Positions 51,865 to 60,963 of a DNA stretch of 64,000 nucleotides are shown in pieces. Location of the stretch: assembly GCA_031428275.1 (NCBI GenBank), contig JANPPC010000013.1:62001-126000 (forward strand), written 5' to 3'. How positions within the stretch are numbered: position 1 is the stretch's first letter; each line of letters begins with the position of its first letter. This DNA comes from Pseudobdellovibrio sp031428275. Its GTDB lineage: Bacteria > Bdellovibrionota > Bdellovibrionia > Bdellovibrionales > Bdellovibrionaceae. Made by a program: the position numbers and the translations under genes. The notes beneath the pieces are model-generated. The model made no database searches, was not told the origin of the DNA, and saw only the letters and a list, made by a program, of their open reading frames with translations.

Positions 51865-53266
51865 CTGACTTCTCCTTCGCAGTTAACGATTTGGTGCCGA
51901 TAACTTCGGCCATTATCAAACCGTCTTTAATTTTAATTTCAATTTGATCAGATTTTTTTACATCTTTAATTTTGCGAATAATTTTGGGCCCGCTAGATAC
52001 AATCGAATAACCACGATCGACAACCTTTAACGGGCTTAACGAATCTAGCAGGCTCATTCCATTCTTAATTTTGTAATCATATGAACTGAGCTTAGCCGTT
52101 AATGTATTTGTCATACGCATCTGAAACTTTTCGATTTTTGCTTTAAGTGCCTGAATAACATCCGTCGGCTGCGCAAGCTGCTCTTGCAACAACTGCACGT
52201 CGCGCTTTTTATTATTGAGTAATGACTTCATTGAATACTCTAGCCGAGTTAACAATTCGTCATTTCGTAATGAATAATCTTGTAATTTTTTTTTGGGATC
52301 GATCAAACGCTTCGCGGTTAAAGAAAACATCTGCGCTTTTAGACGAAGTAATTTTTGTAACGTAGAAAGTAACAAGCGATCGGCATGATTTAATTTTTGT
52401 GTAATTTCAACAGAACTTTTTGCAACGAGTTCAGCCGCCGCCGAAGGCGTAGGCGCACGAAGATCTGCGACAAAGTCAGCAATGGTAAAATCGATTTCAT
52501 GACCTACGGCTGATATGATCGGAATGTCGGCAGCTGCAATCAAGCGCGCCAAGCGCTCATCGTTGAAGCTCCATAGGTCTTCCATAGAGCCACCACCACG
52601 ACCAATGATAATCACATCCACCGGAAGCTTCAGCGCCATCTGTAGCGAGTCAACAATCGACGCGGCCGCATTCGCTCCCTGCACCAGCGCCGGGATCAGC
52701 GTGATCTGAACATTCTTTGCACGGCGACTCATTATATTTAAAATATCTTGAATCGCTGCACCCGTTGGCGAAGTGACAATCGCCACATGCCTAGGATACG
52801 AAGGAATTGGCTTTTTTCTTGCGGCATCGAATAAGCCTTCAAGTTTTAATTTATCTTTAAGTTGTTCAAATTGTTTTTGTAAAGCCCCCGCGCCGACGGG
52901 CTCCATAGATTCACAGGCAATTTGATAAGTACCACGGGGTTCGTAGACCGTGATTCGTCCACGAATGATTACTTCTAATCCATCGTGCGGTTTAAATTTT
53001 AACTTTGAATTAAAACCGCGAAACATGATCGCCGAAATTTGTGCTTTTGAATCTTTTAGTGAAAAATAAAAATGCCCTGATGAATGCGGCTTGAAGTTTG
53101 AAATTTCCGCTTGCAACCAAACAATCCCCAGATTTCCTTCTAGGGTTTGGCGAATGTGCGCATTCAGCTGTTCGACGCTGTAGACAACAGAATCACGAGC
53201 ATTTGAGTGCTTTGCAGTTGATGCATTTTCAGAATTTTCGGTAGAGTCAAAGGTGCTCTGCGACAT
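51854..53266 (-). CDS. xseA: exodeoxyribonuclease VII large subunit
   Basis: Catalytic subunit, 470 residues: N-terminal OB fold (about 27-130, VWLQAEISNFKPHSSGHFYFSLKD core in parts), then the nuclease domain with IVTSPTGAAIQDIL (near 165), IIGRGGGSMEDLWSFNDE (near 216), ISAVGHEIDFTIADFVAD (near 248) and RAPTPSAAAELV. A coiled-coil region follows (about 310-410), and the C-terminal strand has LSPLKVVDRGYSIV. First gene of the xseA-xseB-ispA-tlyA-patatin transcript. Complete, with no unusual features. Confidence 0.95.
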   Translation of the reverse strand: MSQSTFDSTENSENASTAKHSNARDSVVYSVEQLNAHIRQTLEGNLGIVWLQAEISNFKPHSSGHFYFSLKDSKAQISAIMFRGFNSKLKFKPHDGLEVIIRGRITVYEPRGTYQIACESMEPVGAGALQKQFEQLKDKLKLEGLFDAARKKPIPSYPRHVAIVTSPTGAAIQDILNIMSRRAKNVQITLIPALVQGANAAASIVDSLQMALKLPVDVIIIGRGGGSMEDLWSFNDERLARLIAAADIPIISAVGHEIDFTIADFVADLRAPTPSAAAELVAKSSVEITQKLNHADRLLLSTLQKLLRLKAQMFSLTAKRLIDPKKKLQDYSLRNDELLTRLEYSMKSLLNNKKRDVQLLQEQLAQPTDVIQALKAKIEKFQMRMTNTLTAKLSSYDYKIKNGMSLLDSLSPLKVVDRGYSIVSSGPKIIRKIKDVKKSDQIEIKIKDGLIMAEVIGTKSLTAKEKSDGL

Positions 53267-53300
53267 GCAAGGACCTTAGCAGTCAGTTCATTTATGTCAA

Positions 53301-53600
53301 TTAAGAAAACCACATATTTTGCAGTGACCAAAGACCACCTGCGTAGAGTGAAAAAACCGCTATTTTTCGATGCTTTTCAAACGTCGCATATTGGGACGGC
53401 ATTTCTTTGCGCGCCAACGCAACTAGATACGGAATTTCAAGAACAATATTTATCGCTAGACCATAAAAGAACACAAAAAATGGAAAATAATAATCCAAAC
53501 TTTGAATACTAATGTTCGAGACATCCACAGCATTAAACATGCCTACTATACGGAACAAAAAGAATGTTTCTAGAGTCCTGATTCGTAGACTTTCTTTCAA
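53301..53600 (-). CDS. possible small membrane protein (weak)
   Basis: A 99-codon frame with two hydrophobic stretches (about 38-63 and 81-97; YYFPFFVFFYGLAINIV and AVFSLYAGGLWSL) suggestive of a two-pass membrane protein. The longest start is a TTG at 53600 without a ribosome-binding site; an ATG at 53540 would remove the first 20 residues. It lies upstream of xseA on the same strand (34-bp gap), and its 5' end touches the promoter zone of the 6S-like RNA. The opposite strand has a competing 72-codon frame, but that one is low-complexity. Real but uncertain. Confidence 0.35.
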   Translation of the reverse strand: MKESLRIRTLETFFLFRIVGMFNAVDVSNISIQSLDYYFPFFVFFYGLAINIVLEIPYLVALARKEMPSQYATFEKHRKIAVFSLYAGGLWSLQNMWFS

Positions 53601-53621
53601 ATTTTATGTATTCTATTTGTG

Positions 53622-53794
53622 GGTTCGACGACGTAAGACTCATCGAAAATAAACCTTACAAGCATATATTTGGGGGCTGTCCCTGACAATGGTGTGCAAG
53701 CTCACCTCGTAGTGAGAAGCCTAAAGTTGTTACCATGGTCACCCACCTTGCAATCAGAGGTTTAGTTTCAGAGTTGTCTTCGAGCCTTTTTTTT
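53622..53794 (+). ncRNA. ssrS: 6S-like RNA (SsrS-type)
   Basis: About 173 nt with the organisation of 6S RNA, which binds sigma70 RNA polymerase in stationary phase. A closing stem GGTTCGACGACG (53622-53633) pairs with TGTCTTCGAGCC (53775-53786) with one internal mismatch and a G-T pair, directly followed by eight T (terminator). Inside, AAACCT (53651-53656) pairs with AGGTTT (53758-53763). The central part holds CTGTCCCTGA and GTGAGAAGCCTAAAGTTGTTACC, which closely recalls the GAGAAGCCTTAAAACTGTGAC block of E. coli 6S RNA. A TATTCT box lies about 10 bp before the 5' end. There is no protein-coding frame. Identification is by pattern memory, not by a covariance search. Confidence 0.65.
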
Positions 53795-53863
53795 GTCTTT
53801 TTCTAGACCTTCATCTACGCCTAAAACCTCACGAAATCATGCAGTTACGCCGATAAATAAGGA

Positions 53864-56023
53864 GTGATATCTCTTACAAAAGTTAAACTACTTTTTGCTT
53901 CATTATTTTTATTTGTAGGTTGTTCTGCAATTAAGAATTCGCAGTACGAGCAGTACCTATCTTCGCAATCTGAAATTCCGGAATGCTTGTCTGAAATAGT
54001 ATACCCTTCAACAACAAATGTAACGGGCACTGCTAGCTTCTACAAGCGCGGCGTTAATCTAGTGATGCAATCGACTACTTTAAAAAGTATGTATCAAGGC
54101 AACCCTCTGGCGGCGGCACTTCCTATTCGATTTGCCGAGGTTGCGGTTTACGACGCCAATAATAAATTAGTGCAATGCGGAAAGACCGATCGGCTCGGAA
54201 ACTTTAAAGCAATCGACGGATTAAGTGATTTAAAAATTCCGAAAATTGCAGGCAACTACACAGTCAGAGTTTTAGCAAGGTCACGTAAAGCAGATATCAA
54301 CATGTTTGTAGCCGTAAAAGAAGATATCTACACCGAACAAGTACACTACGTATCAGGTTCAAGCTTTTCAAATGCGATCGATGACATCTCTAACTTAAAT
54401 ATTAAAGCTTACGCGCGCCAAACTGAAGATATTGATATTAAGGGCGGAGCTTTCAATATTTTAAATTCGGTTCAGACAGCGTATCAGTACATTAGTATAA
54501 ATACTTCGTCAGTTGATACGTCTTGTCTCAATGCAAAATTAAATATTTTTTGGAAGCCCGGATTTAATCCTTATCAATATCTTTACCCCTCAAGTAACCC
54601 TGCAAATCTTGCGAATGGCTCTTACTATACAAATAAAGATCAAAAACTTTTTATCACGGGCGGACGCCTTGGAAATATAAGCATCGAGACCGCCAACCAT
54701 TTCGACGACTACGTCATCATTCATGAGTTGGGTCATCACGTAGAAGCGCAGTGCGGTCAGCTGATCAGCCCGGGCGGCCAACATGCGTTGGTCGCGCGAA
54801 TAGATTCACGCTTGGCGTGGACTGAAGGCTGGGCAAACTACTTTGCTGGGCAGGTTATGTATTCTTCGATCGGCACTTCAGATCCAGTTAATCTGCCTTC
54901 GTTAAACCCAGAAATTCAATCTCGATTTTCGGCAGTTAGTTTACCAGTAAGCTGGACTTACTTTTACTCGTCAAAAGGTTTCACCGATACCGTTCAAGGA
55001 ATTTCAAATGGATCAGGTTTTATGTTTGATATGACTAAACCAGGAAATGATCCAGACACTTGGCAAACAGGCTCGTTCTTGGGGTTTGCATTTGATCAAG
55101 TTGATCCATCACGCTATCCCGGCGAAGGGCATTTTCGCGAAGGAGCCGTGACCAGGGGCCTATTTAAAATCTCTAATAACTGCGGCGGTAGCTGTATTTC
55201 CACAACTCCCGTAACGTTTAGAAATATTTGGCAAAGTATGGATCGCCTAACGGGCGCCGGCCAGACTTTTTACATGTTTAAAGATTCTCACAGAGTTCTA
55301 GAGATTCTAAAAAATATTATTTTAGCTGGTGGAGTAGCAACCCCTATCAACGCAAGTAATTACAAATCAATTGTAAATTCAGCCGCATCTAGCTGGACAA
55401 TTTATAAAAACTTTCTTGAAGCAACTTTATCAGAGGCATTGCATCTATACAGCGACGGTGGCTATACATCTGGTTCGGGCATTTCGGCAATAAGCCAATG
55501 GACACCTTATGGATCAGTGTTATCAAGCCGGGTATCTTCGTACGGAACTTGCGCTGACGGTGAGTACTATTTTCAACCACGCGTAGATGATCCAGTTTTA
55601 ACGGCCACAAATTCAGATCAGCGCTACTCAAATCATTTCTACACTTTAGATATGACCTTACTTTCAGGTATTTCAGAACTGTACTTTGATTTCGATTACA
55701 AAGCTGGAACTACAACTGAATTTGATATACTGCTTTACCCATCCGACTATTTCTTTACATCTGATTATTCATGCACTTCAATCGACAGTAACGGTAACTG
55801 TTTGACGAGTTGGCAACCAAGCCGCCCAGTCGCTACTGATGTTTTGCGTAGTGATCGCCGAGTCGGCCTGACCTCAAAAGTAATTAAAAATTTAAATCTA
55901 TTAGATCCGACAAAAAAGTATCTAATTAATATTCGCGCCTACACTGCGAATAAATCTTTATCTACAACAACTAGTTATGCGTACAAAATCTCTGATCAGG
56001 ACAATTATACAATATGTCGTTAA
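53864..56023 (+). CDS. lipoprotein with gluzincin-type zinc metallopeptidase motif, copy 1
   Basis: A 719-residue exported lipoprotein; signal segment about 8-18 and lipobox at C20 (LFVGC). Domains: an N-terminal beta domain (about 40-180; FYKRGVNL, QCGKTDRLGNFKAIDG, resembling a carboxypeptidase-regulatory/transthyretin-like fold). Then a metallopeptidase-like region with HELGHHVEAQCG (H287, E288, H291) and a downstream third ligand in TEGWANYF (E321), the HExxH...E gluzincin pattern. Then a C-terminal beta domain (about 580-719). It probably acts in the periplasm or outside the cell on protein. The start is a GTG at 53864, with AAGGA abutting it; a better-spaced start is not obvious. It is followed by a paralogous arrangement at 56543. 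No family name recognised. Confidence 0.8.
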   Translation: MISLTKVKLLFASLFLFVGCSAIKNSQYEQYLSSQSEIPECLSEIVYPSTTNVTGTASFYKRGVNLVMQSTTLKSMYQGNPLAAALPIRFAEVAVYDANNKLVQCGKTDRLGNFKAIDGLSDLKIPKIAGNYTVRVLARSRKADINMFVAVKEDIYTEQVHYVSGSSFSNAIDDISNLNIKAYARQTEDIDIKGGAFNILNSVQTAYQYISINTSSVDTSCLNAKLNIFWKPGFNPYQYLYPSSNPANLANGSYYTNKDQKLFITGGRLGNISIETANHFDDYVIIHELGHHVEAQCGQLISPGGQHALVARIDSRLAWTEGWANYFAGQVMYSSIGTSDPVNLPSLNPEIQSRFSAVSLPVSWTYFYSSKGFTDTVQGISNGSGFMFDMTKPGNDPDTWQTGSFLGFAFDQVDPSRYPGEGHFREGAVTRGLFKISNNCGGSCISTTPVTFRNIWQSMDRLTGAGQTFYMFKDSHRVLEILKNIILAGGVATPINASNYKSIVNSAASSWTIYKNFLEATLSEALHLYSDGGYTSGSGISAISQWTPYGSVLSSRVSSYGTCADGEYYFQPRVDDPVLTATNSDQRYSNHFYTLDMTLLSGISELYFDFDYKAGTTTEFDILLYPSDYFFTSDYSCTSIDSNGNCLTSWQPSRPVATDVLRSDRRVGLTSKVIKNLNLLDPTKKYLINIRAYTANKSLSTTTSYAYKISDQDNYTICR

Positions 56024-56550
56024 AATACACCTTACTTTCATTTTTTGCTTTAGCTGTCGCCGTCGGTGGGGCTTATTCTAAATTTAGAACGACAGAATCA
56101 AAAGTTGGCTTTCCAACTTTTGCGGGGCAGACAGGCTCTGTTTATTCAAACCGTGGCGTCGTCGATCGCATCATAAAAATTGAAATGCATTATAAACAAA
56201 TGAACGATGATTTTCAACTTCTTACGGCTGAGATCACTATGCCCTTCGATTATAACGAAGCGCTCGAATACAAATGGAACTTAGCCGAAAATGTGACGTT
56301 AGCCGATGCGGCTTTAACCGGAACAACTGCCAATTTAAAAGCGAATATTCCGAAAAAAATTCAACTTCGCGTTCGTGGGCTAACTAAAATCGAAAATCGC
56401 TTTGTCGGCATCGAAGTATCGGGCCAAAAAAATCAACGTCGTATTTACGGCGAAAGTCTTTTAAGCACTCAAGAACATAAATCTTTTGAAAAAATTGTAC
56501 AGAACGTAGAAAAAATTAAAACCTCGCGAAACGGAAAATCGAGTGATTAA
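56014..56550 (+). CDS. membrane-anchored partner protein, copy 1
   Basis: A 178-residue protein: N-terminal transmembrane/signal segment (about 5-20, LLSFFALAVAVGGAYS) and an extracytoplasmic beta domain. The domain includes YKWNLAENVTLADAALTGTTANL (about 84-106) and RVRGLTKIENRFVGIEV, ending in a charged tail. It overlaps copy 1 of the lipoprotein by 10 bp and the next lipoprotein by 8 bp, so the four genes are coupled. It is paralogous to the protein at 58576 (compare YKWNLAENVTLADAALTG with FTWHLPKDAELVEGSLTG). Function unknown; a membrane partner, inhibitor or anchor for the metallopeptidase is plausible from gene order. Confidence 0.78.
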   Translation: MSLKYTLLSFFALAVAVGGAYSKFRTTESKVGFPTFAGQTGSVYSNRGVVDRIIKIEMHYKQMNDDFQLLTAEITMPFDYNEALEYKWNLAENVTLADAALTGTTANLKANIPKKIQLRVRGLTKIENRFVGIEVSGQKNQRRIYGESLLSTQEHKSFEKIVQNVEKIKTSRNGKSSD

Positions 56551-58597
56551 AAAAATAGCCACCACCCTTGCGCTTAGCTTTGCTATCTACGGCTGCTCGC
56601 CCGCAGCCAATGTCGGAACGACTTCGCCCAGTGTCGCACCCGAAGTAGAAGAATGCGTAACAAGCTCGACGCACAGCTTACCGGTCATTGCTAACGGCAG
56701 CGCAAACTTTTTTAAGCGTAACGTTATTCCGAGTACCTCGGGCAGTAACGTGACTTCGATGATTCTAGGGGCGCCAACGACGACTCCCATACCAATTCAG
56801 TTTGCCGAAATACGTGTGCTTAATTCTTCTGGTCAGGTTGTTCAATGCGGAAAAACAAATGTAACCGGCAGTTTAAAAGCCTTAGATGGAGTCTCAGATT
56901 TAAGGATTCCGAATGTTCCGGGTAACTACACATTTCAAGTTCTAGCCAGAACGAATCACACCTTAACTGGCTTACCTACAGGCAAAACAGCTTTTAAAAT
57001 TTATGCTTCAGTTAAATCTGATATTTACTCGAACGAGGTTCACGCTATTTCACAGGTTATAAATTCAACGGGCGTTGGTTCCGTAACGGCCACGATTACT
57101 GCGTACGCGCGTGAATCAGAATCAGCTGAGATTCGCGGCGGCGCTTTCAATATCTATAATGATATTGTTACGACTTACAAATATATCGGGCAAAATACGG
57201 GTACTTCAAATTTAACCTGCCTAAGCCCGAAGCTTGAAGTTTTTTGGCGAGCAGGATTTAACCCAGCTCAATATATTTATCCTTCTTCTGACCCATCAAC
57301 GCTAGGTACTTTATCTTTTTATTTGCGTGGGCTAAATCAACTTTTTATTAATGGTGGCAGACTTGGTAACGTTCAAACTCAAGATACTGATCACTTTGAC
57401 GACGCCGTGATCATTCACGAATTAGGTCACCGGGTTGAAGACGTTTGCGGAAAAATGGATTCTCCTGGCGGAACTCACTTTGGTTTGTATCGAATTGACC
57501 CGCGTCTGGCTTGGTCAGAGGGTTGGGGAAATTTTTTCGGCGCGCATATGATCAGAAATAATATCGCCTCGATCAACCCAGATCTTCCATCGACGGTGCA
57601 ATCACGCGACGGCTGGCTTTACTATCTAGATACATCAGGCTATCAAGATGGCTCTGGAACTTCAGGATCTGTCTACATCATGGTCAACCTAAATCGTTCT
57701 GGTACCAACCCAGAAACCGCCTTAGTTGGAGGTCAATTACGTTATTACGATCGCGTTAGTCCAGCGTCTAACCCCGGCGAGGGCCATTACCGCGAAGTCT
57801 CGATTGCGCGCAGTCTATTTAAGGGCACTAATACTTGCACGGCAACATGCACCAGCTGCAGCAGCTGCGCCAACAATAGTTATTTTGAAAATTATTGGAA
57901 AGCATTTGAAAATGACCCGAACGGTATTGGCATGGGTAAAAGCGTTTATCCATTTAGAAGCTCAGCGCGATTTTACAGCCGCTTGAATCAAACTTTTTCA
58001 GGTTCGATGCCACCGACAATTGATAATATTTTAGATACCGACGAAGCTCAGCAGCGAGAATCTAATTCAGCTTACACAGTTTCAGGTAGTCGCATTTCAG
58101 TACCTTACGGAATTAAGTTGGTACCAAGTATGACAGTGTGTAATTTAAAAATTCAGCCAATTGCAAGCGCCGGCCTGACAACGGATTCAAACATGGACCA
58201 GCGTTATTCGAATCATTTTTATCTGGTCGATTTAACTTCAATACCTGGCGTGACTAGAATCAATTTAACGGCAAACAAAATCAGCGGATCAAACCATGAT
58301 ATAGATTTAGTTCTATACAATCAGTCTTACAAATACACCGAAGACTGCACCGGCAAAAATGCCGCTGGCGATTGCACGGGGTACCAGCGCGCGGCTAGTT
58401 CAAGCGATATGGTTCGAACCGATCGCTCAGCCGGCCTTGTAAAACAAATCAGCACAATCAATTCATTAGATCCGTCACAACCTTACCTACTGAACGTTAG
58501 ATCATTTCCGACGGCACTGCCTGTTTCGCCATCCGAATATTCATATATTTTAACTGATCAATCTGGAGGATACTTATGCCCAATTTCAAATTTCTAA
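56543..58597 (+). CDS. lipoprotein with gluzincin-type zinc metallopeptidase motif, copy 2
   Basis: A 684-residue paralogue of the protein at 53864. Lipobox at C18 (AIYGC). The same N-terminal beta domain (NFFKRNVIPS, QCGKTNVTGSLKALDGVSDLRIPN), the same metal site HELGHRVEDVCG (H292, E293, H296) and SEGWGNFFGAH (E326), the same YSNHFYLVDLTSI and LNVRSFPTALP C-terminal domain. An insertion rich in Cys/Ser (CTATCTSCSSCANN near 433) is not in copy 1. The start is a GTG overlapping the end of the upstream gene by 8 bp. It was therefore formed by tandem duplication and has diverged considerably; the active-site residues are kept in both copies. Confidence 0.82.
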   Translation: MIKKIATTLALSFAIYGCSPAANVGTTSPSVAPEVEECVTSSTHSLPVIANGSANFFKRNVIPSTSGSNVTSMILGAPTTTPIPIQFAEIRVLNSSGQVVQCGKTNVTGSLKALDGVSDLRIPNVPGNYTFQVLARTNHTLTGLPTGKTAFKIYASVKSDIYSNEVHAISQVINSTGVGSVTATITAYARESESAEIRGGAFNIYNDIVTTYKYIGQNTGTSNLTCLSPKLEVFWRAGFNPAQYIYPSSDPSTLGTLSFYLRGLNQLFINGGRLGNVQTQDTDHFDDAVIIHELGHRVEDVCGKMDSPGGTHFGLYRIDPRLAWSEGWGNFFGAHMIRNNIASINPDLPSTVQSRDGWLYYLDTSGYQDGSGTSGSVYIMVNLNRSGTNPETALVGGQLRYYDRVSPASNPGEGHYREVSIARSLFKGTNTCTATCTSCSSCANNSYFENYWKAFENDPNGIGMGKSVYPFRSSARFYSRLNQTFSGSMPPTIDNILDTDEAQQRESNSAYTVSGSRISVPYGIKLVPSMTVCNLKIQPIASAGLTTDSNMDQRYSNHFYLVDLTSIPGVTRINLTANKISGSNHDIDLVLYNQSYKYTEDCTGKNAAGDCTGYQRAASSSDMVRTDRSAGLVKQISTINSLDPSQPYLLNVRSFPTALPVSPSEYSYILTDQSGGYLCPISNF

Positions 58598-59184
58598 AAC
58601 CCGCAGCAATGATTACCGCAGGAGCATTATTTGGGTACTACTCGGTACAAATTATAACGGCTTCTACGCAGCCTACTTCGCAAAATAGATTCTTAGCTTC
58701 GGCAACAATTTCGAAGCTGGGTAACGAACAATTTGCTCGGTCGATTTTTGATATTAAAATTCAAAATGAAAAGATAGCTGAAACCACTGAAGAAACTTCA
58801 ATTGTACGCGTCAGTATTCAAGCATTTCAAAAACTTCCGGCGGGCCTGATATTTACTTGGCATTTACCGAAAGACGCAGAATTAGTTGAAGGCTCTTTGA
58901 CGGGTTTGGTTTCTGAATTAGACATCGATCAAGTTGAAGAATTTCAAATTAAGTTAAAGGGGTATTCACAAGCTGAACAAACTCATGTGGTGTTCGCGGT
59001 TAAAGGCGATATGCTAAATACGGCCATTGATCGAAATGTTATAGTGTCGTCAAGACCGGAAGACTCTTTTGAGTATGTCGTTCAGGCCTATGAAAAATCT
59101 AAAAAAGAAGTTGATACCAATAATAAAAAGCTAGGAAAAGCTGCATCTAAAAGAGCTTTCGATCCCAACGATGTTGTTTTCTAA
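58576..59184 (+). CDS. membrane-anchored partner protein, copy 2
   Basis: A 202-residue paralogue of the protein at 56014. N-terminal membrane segment (about 10-28, AAMITAGALFGYYSVQIIT), then the beta domain with FTWHLPKDAELVEGSLTGLV (about 94-113) and FQIKLKGYSQAEQTHVVFAV, and a Lys-rich C-terminal tail. It overlaps copy 2 of the lipoprotein by 22 bp, with TGGAGG 8 bp before the ATG. It closes the tandem module; the convergent nfu gene ends 10 bp away. Confidence 0.78.
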   Translation: MPNFKFLKPAAMITAGALFGYYSVQIITASTQPTSQNRFLASATISKLGNEQFARSIFDIKIQNEKIAETTEETSIVRVSIQAFQKLPAGLIFTWHLPKDAELVEGSLTGLVSELDIDQVEEFQIKLKGYSQAEQTHVVFAVKGDMLNTAIDRNVIVSSRPEDSFEYVVQAYEKSKKEVDTNNKKLGKAASKRAFDPNDVVF

Positions 59185-59194
59185 AAAACAACTG

Positions 59195-59749
59195 TTACAG
59201 CGGAATGACTTCTACGGTTGGGTTAAATTCATCACGTAAAATTCCTTCGATGGCCATTAATGTACCGGTCGTCGAGCTTGGGCAAGTTCCGCATGCGCCT
59301 TGATAAGAAACATAAACTTTATTTTCGTCATATTTAATGACTTCGATGTCTCCGCCATCGCCCTGTAAACCCGGGCGAATGGTGCGATCTAAAATGTCTT
59401 CGATCAATTGAAGGTCCGGAGACAAATTCTGACGGGCAATTTTCTTTTCATCTAAAACAGTTTGATTCGGATTATGAACGGCCATGCGTGTGTGAATAAC
59501 GGCGCAGACTTGTTTCTGAATATCATCACTATCGACATCAAACTGGTGGGTGACTGTAATCACATTTTGAAAAAAGTGAACTTGTCTAACGCCCGCAACT
59601 TGAAACAGCGAGCTAGCTAAATTATTATGTTCGGCCTCTTGAATAGTCGAATAAGTTGCCTTCCCGTCATTTAAAACAGGGCGATCTAAAACAAACTTCC
59701 ATGCGGCTGGGTTCGGTGTGGCTTGGACTCGAATTAAAACATCTGTCAT
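59195..59749 (-). CDS. NifU-like Fe-S scaffold/carrier (Nfu type)
   Basis: A 184-residue iron-sulfur carrier. The N-terminal Nfu_N-like domain (about 4-75; VQATPNPAAWKFVLDRPV) and the C-terminal NifU domain (about 105-184) with DRTIRPGLQGDGGDIEV and the cluster-binding CxxC in GACGTCPSSTTGTL (near 153-166). It delivers assembled 4Fe-4S clusters to target proteins. Last gene of the suf operon, overlapping sufS by 4 bp. The N-terminal domain is the mitochondrial/alphaproteobacterial type rather than that of E. coli NfuA. Confidence 0.92.
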   Translation of the reverse strand: MTDVLIRVQATPNPAAWKFVLDRPVLNDGKATYSTIQEAEHNNLASSLFQVAGVRQVHFFQNVITVTHQFDVDSDDIQKQVCAVIHTRMAVHNPNQTVLDEKKIARQNLSPDLQLIEDILDRTIRPGLQGDGGDIEVIKYDENKVYVSYQGACGTCPSSTTGTLMAIEGILRDEFNPTVEVIPL

Positions 59750-60963
59750 AAAAGCATCCTTTTCGCTTTTTTAACGCCTTCGATCAGTCGCTCGACGTCA
59801 TTCTGATTATTATATATAGAAATTGAGGCTCTAATTGTACCGGTCAAGCCAAGCTTCTTTAAAAGCGGCTGCGTGCAGTGGTGTCCGACTCGAACAGCGA
59901 TGCCTTGCTGATCAAGAATTTGGCCCACGTCTGAGTGATGCGTACCTTCTACCAAAAAGCTAACGATCGCGGCCTTTTGTGAAGCCTCGCCGATCAATTT
60001 CACGCCGCCCATCGCCTTTAGTTCGCCTTGAAGGTGATTCATTAAAATTTGTTCGTGATCAAAAATAGCTTTTAAATCGTATTGGTTAAAGAACTCAATG
60101 GCCGCGTGTGTGCCAACCGCGCCCTCTACGTGCGGGGTTCCTGCTTCGAACTTAAACGGCAAATGATTAAAAATAGATGATTGATATTCAACCGTTGAAA
60201 TCATGCTGCCGCCGGTTTGATAAGGTGGCATTTGCTCAAGGAATTCTTTTTTTCCGTACAAAACTCCGAAGCCGAATGGTCCAAAAAGCTTATGCGCAGA
60301 AAAAACCAAGAAATCAACATCAAGCTGTATCACGTTGATTTGTTTTTGCGTAATGTATTGGGCCGCATCAAGTAAAGTCATCGCACCGACTGATTTAGCT
60401 TTTTTGACAATTTCATGAATCGGCGTCAGCGTACCTAAAATATTCGAACAAGCTGAAAAAGCGACGATCTTAGTTTTTTCAGTAATCTGACTATTGACTG
60501 AACTCATATCGATTTCGCCATTTTCTAAAACAGCAAGGTACTTTAGAATACACTTCTTACGTAGCGCCAACTGTTGCCAAGGTACTAAGTTAGCGTGATG
60601 TTCAAGTTCGGTGATAACAATTTCGTCACCCTCGTTTAAAAAAGTTTCGCCGTAGCACTGCGCGACCATATTGATACTTTCGGTCGTTCCCTTAGTAAAA
60701 ATAATTTCTTCGATCGAATCTGCTCCAAGAAAAGTACGAATTGATTCGCGCGCTTTTTCGAATTCTCCGGTGGCCGCATCACTTAGGTAGTGGGCCCCGC
60801 GGTGTACATTCGCCGTCTCGAAAGAATAGAACTTAGTGATTCGCTCAATAACCGAATACGGCTTAAGGGTGGTCGCGGCGCTGTCTAGATAAACTAAATC
60901 GCTTCCGTGAATTTTTTGAGTTAATGCCGGGAATTGCGAGCGAAGCTCTTGGCTATTAAACAT
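59746..60963 (-). CDS. sufS: cysteine desulfurase SufS (SufS/CsdA group II)
   Basis: PLP-dependent enzyme that takes sulfur from cysteine as persulfide for Fe-S assembly. 405 residues. PLP Lys in FSAHKLFGPFGFGVLYG (near 221), FTKGTTESIN (near 88), ITELEHHANLVPW (near 120), and the persulfide Cys (C363) in VGHHCTQPLL, the group II signature. No SufE/SufU gene adjoins; it must be elsewhere or replaced. It overlaps nfu by 4 bp and sufD by 8 bp. Confidence 0.95.
   Translation of the reverse strand: MFNSQELRSQFPALTQKIHGSDLVYLDSAATTLKPYSVIERITKFYSFETANVHRGAHYLSDAATGEFEKARESIRTFLGADSIEEIIFTKGTTESINMVAQCYGETFLNEGDEIVITELEHHANLVPWQQLALRKKCILKYLAVLENGEIDMSSVNSQITEKTKIVAFSACSNILGTLTPIHEIVKKAKSVGAMTLLDAAQYITQKQINVIQLDVDFLVFSAHKLFGPFGFGVLYGKKEFLEQMPPYQTGGSMISTVEYQSSIFNHLPFKFEAGTPHVEGAVGTHAAIEFFNQYDLKAIFDHEQILMNHLQGELKAMGGVKLIGEASQKAAIVSFLVEGTHHSDVGQILDQQGIAVRVGHHCTQPLLKKLGLTGTIRASISIYNNQNDVERLIEGVKKAKRMLL

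Noticed and set aside
53294..53512. Plus-strand 72-codon frame between xseA and the 6S-like RNA
   Set aside because: No ribosome-binding site and no recognisable features; the opposite-strand membrane-type frame is the better, though weak, candidate.
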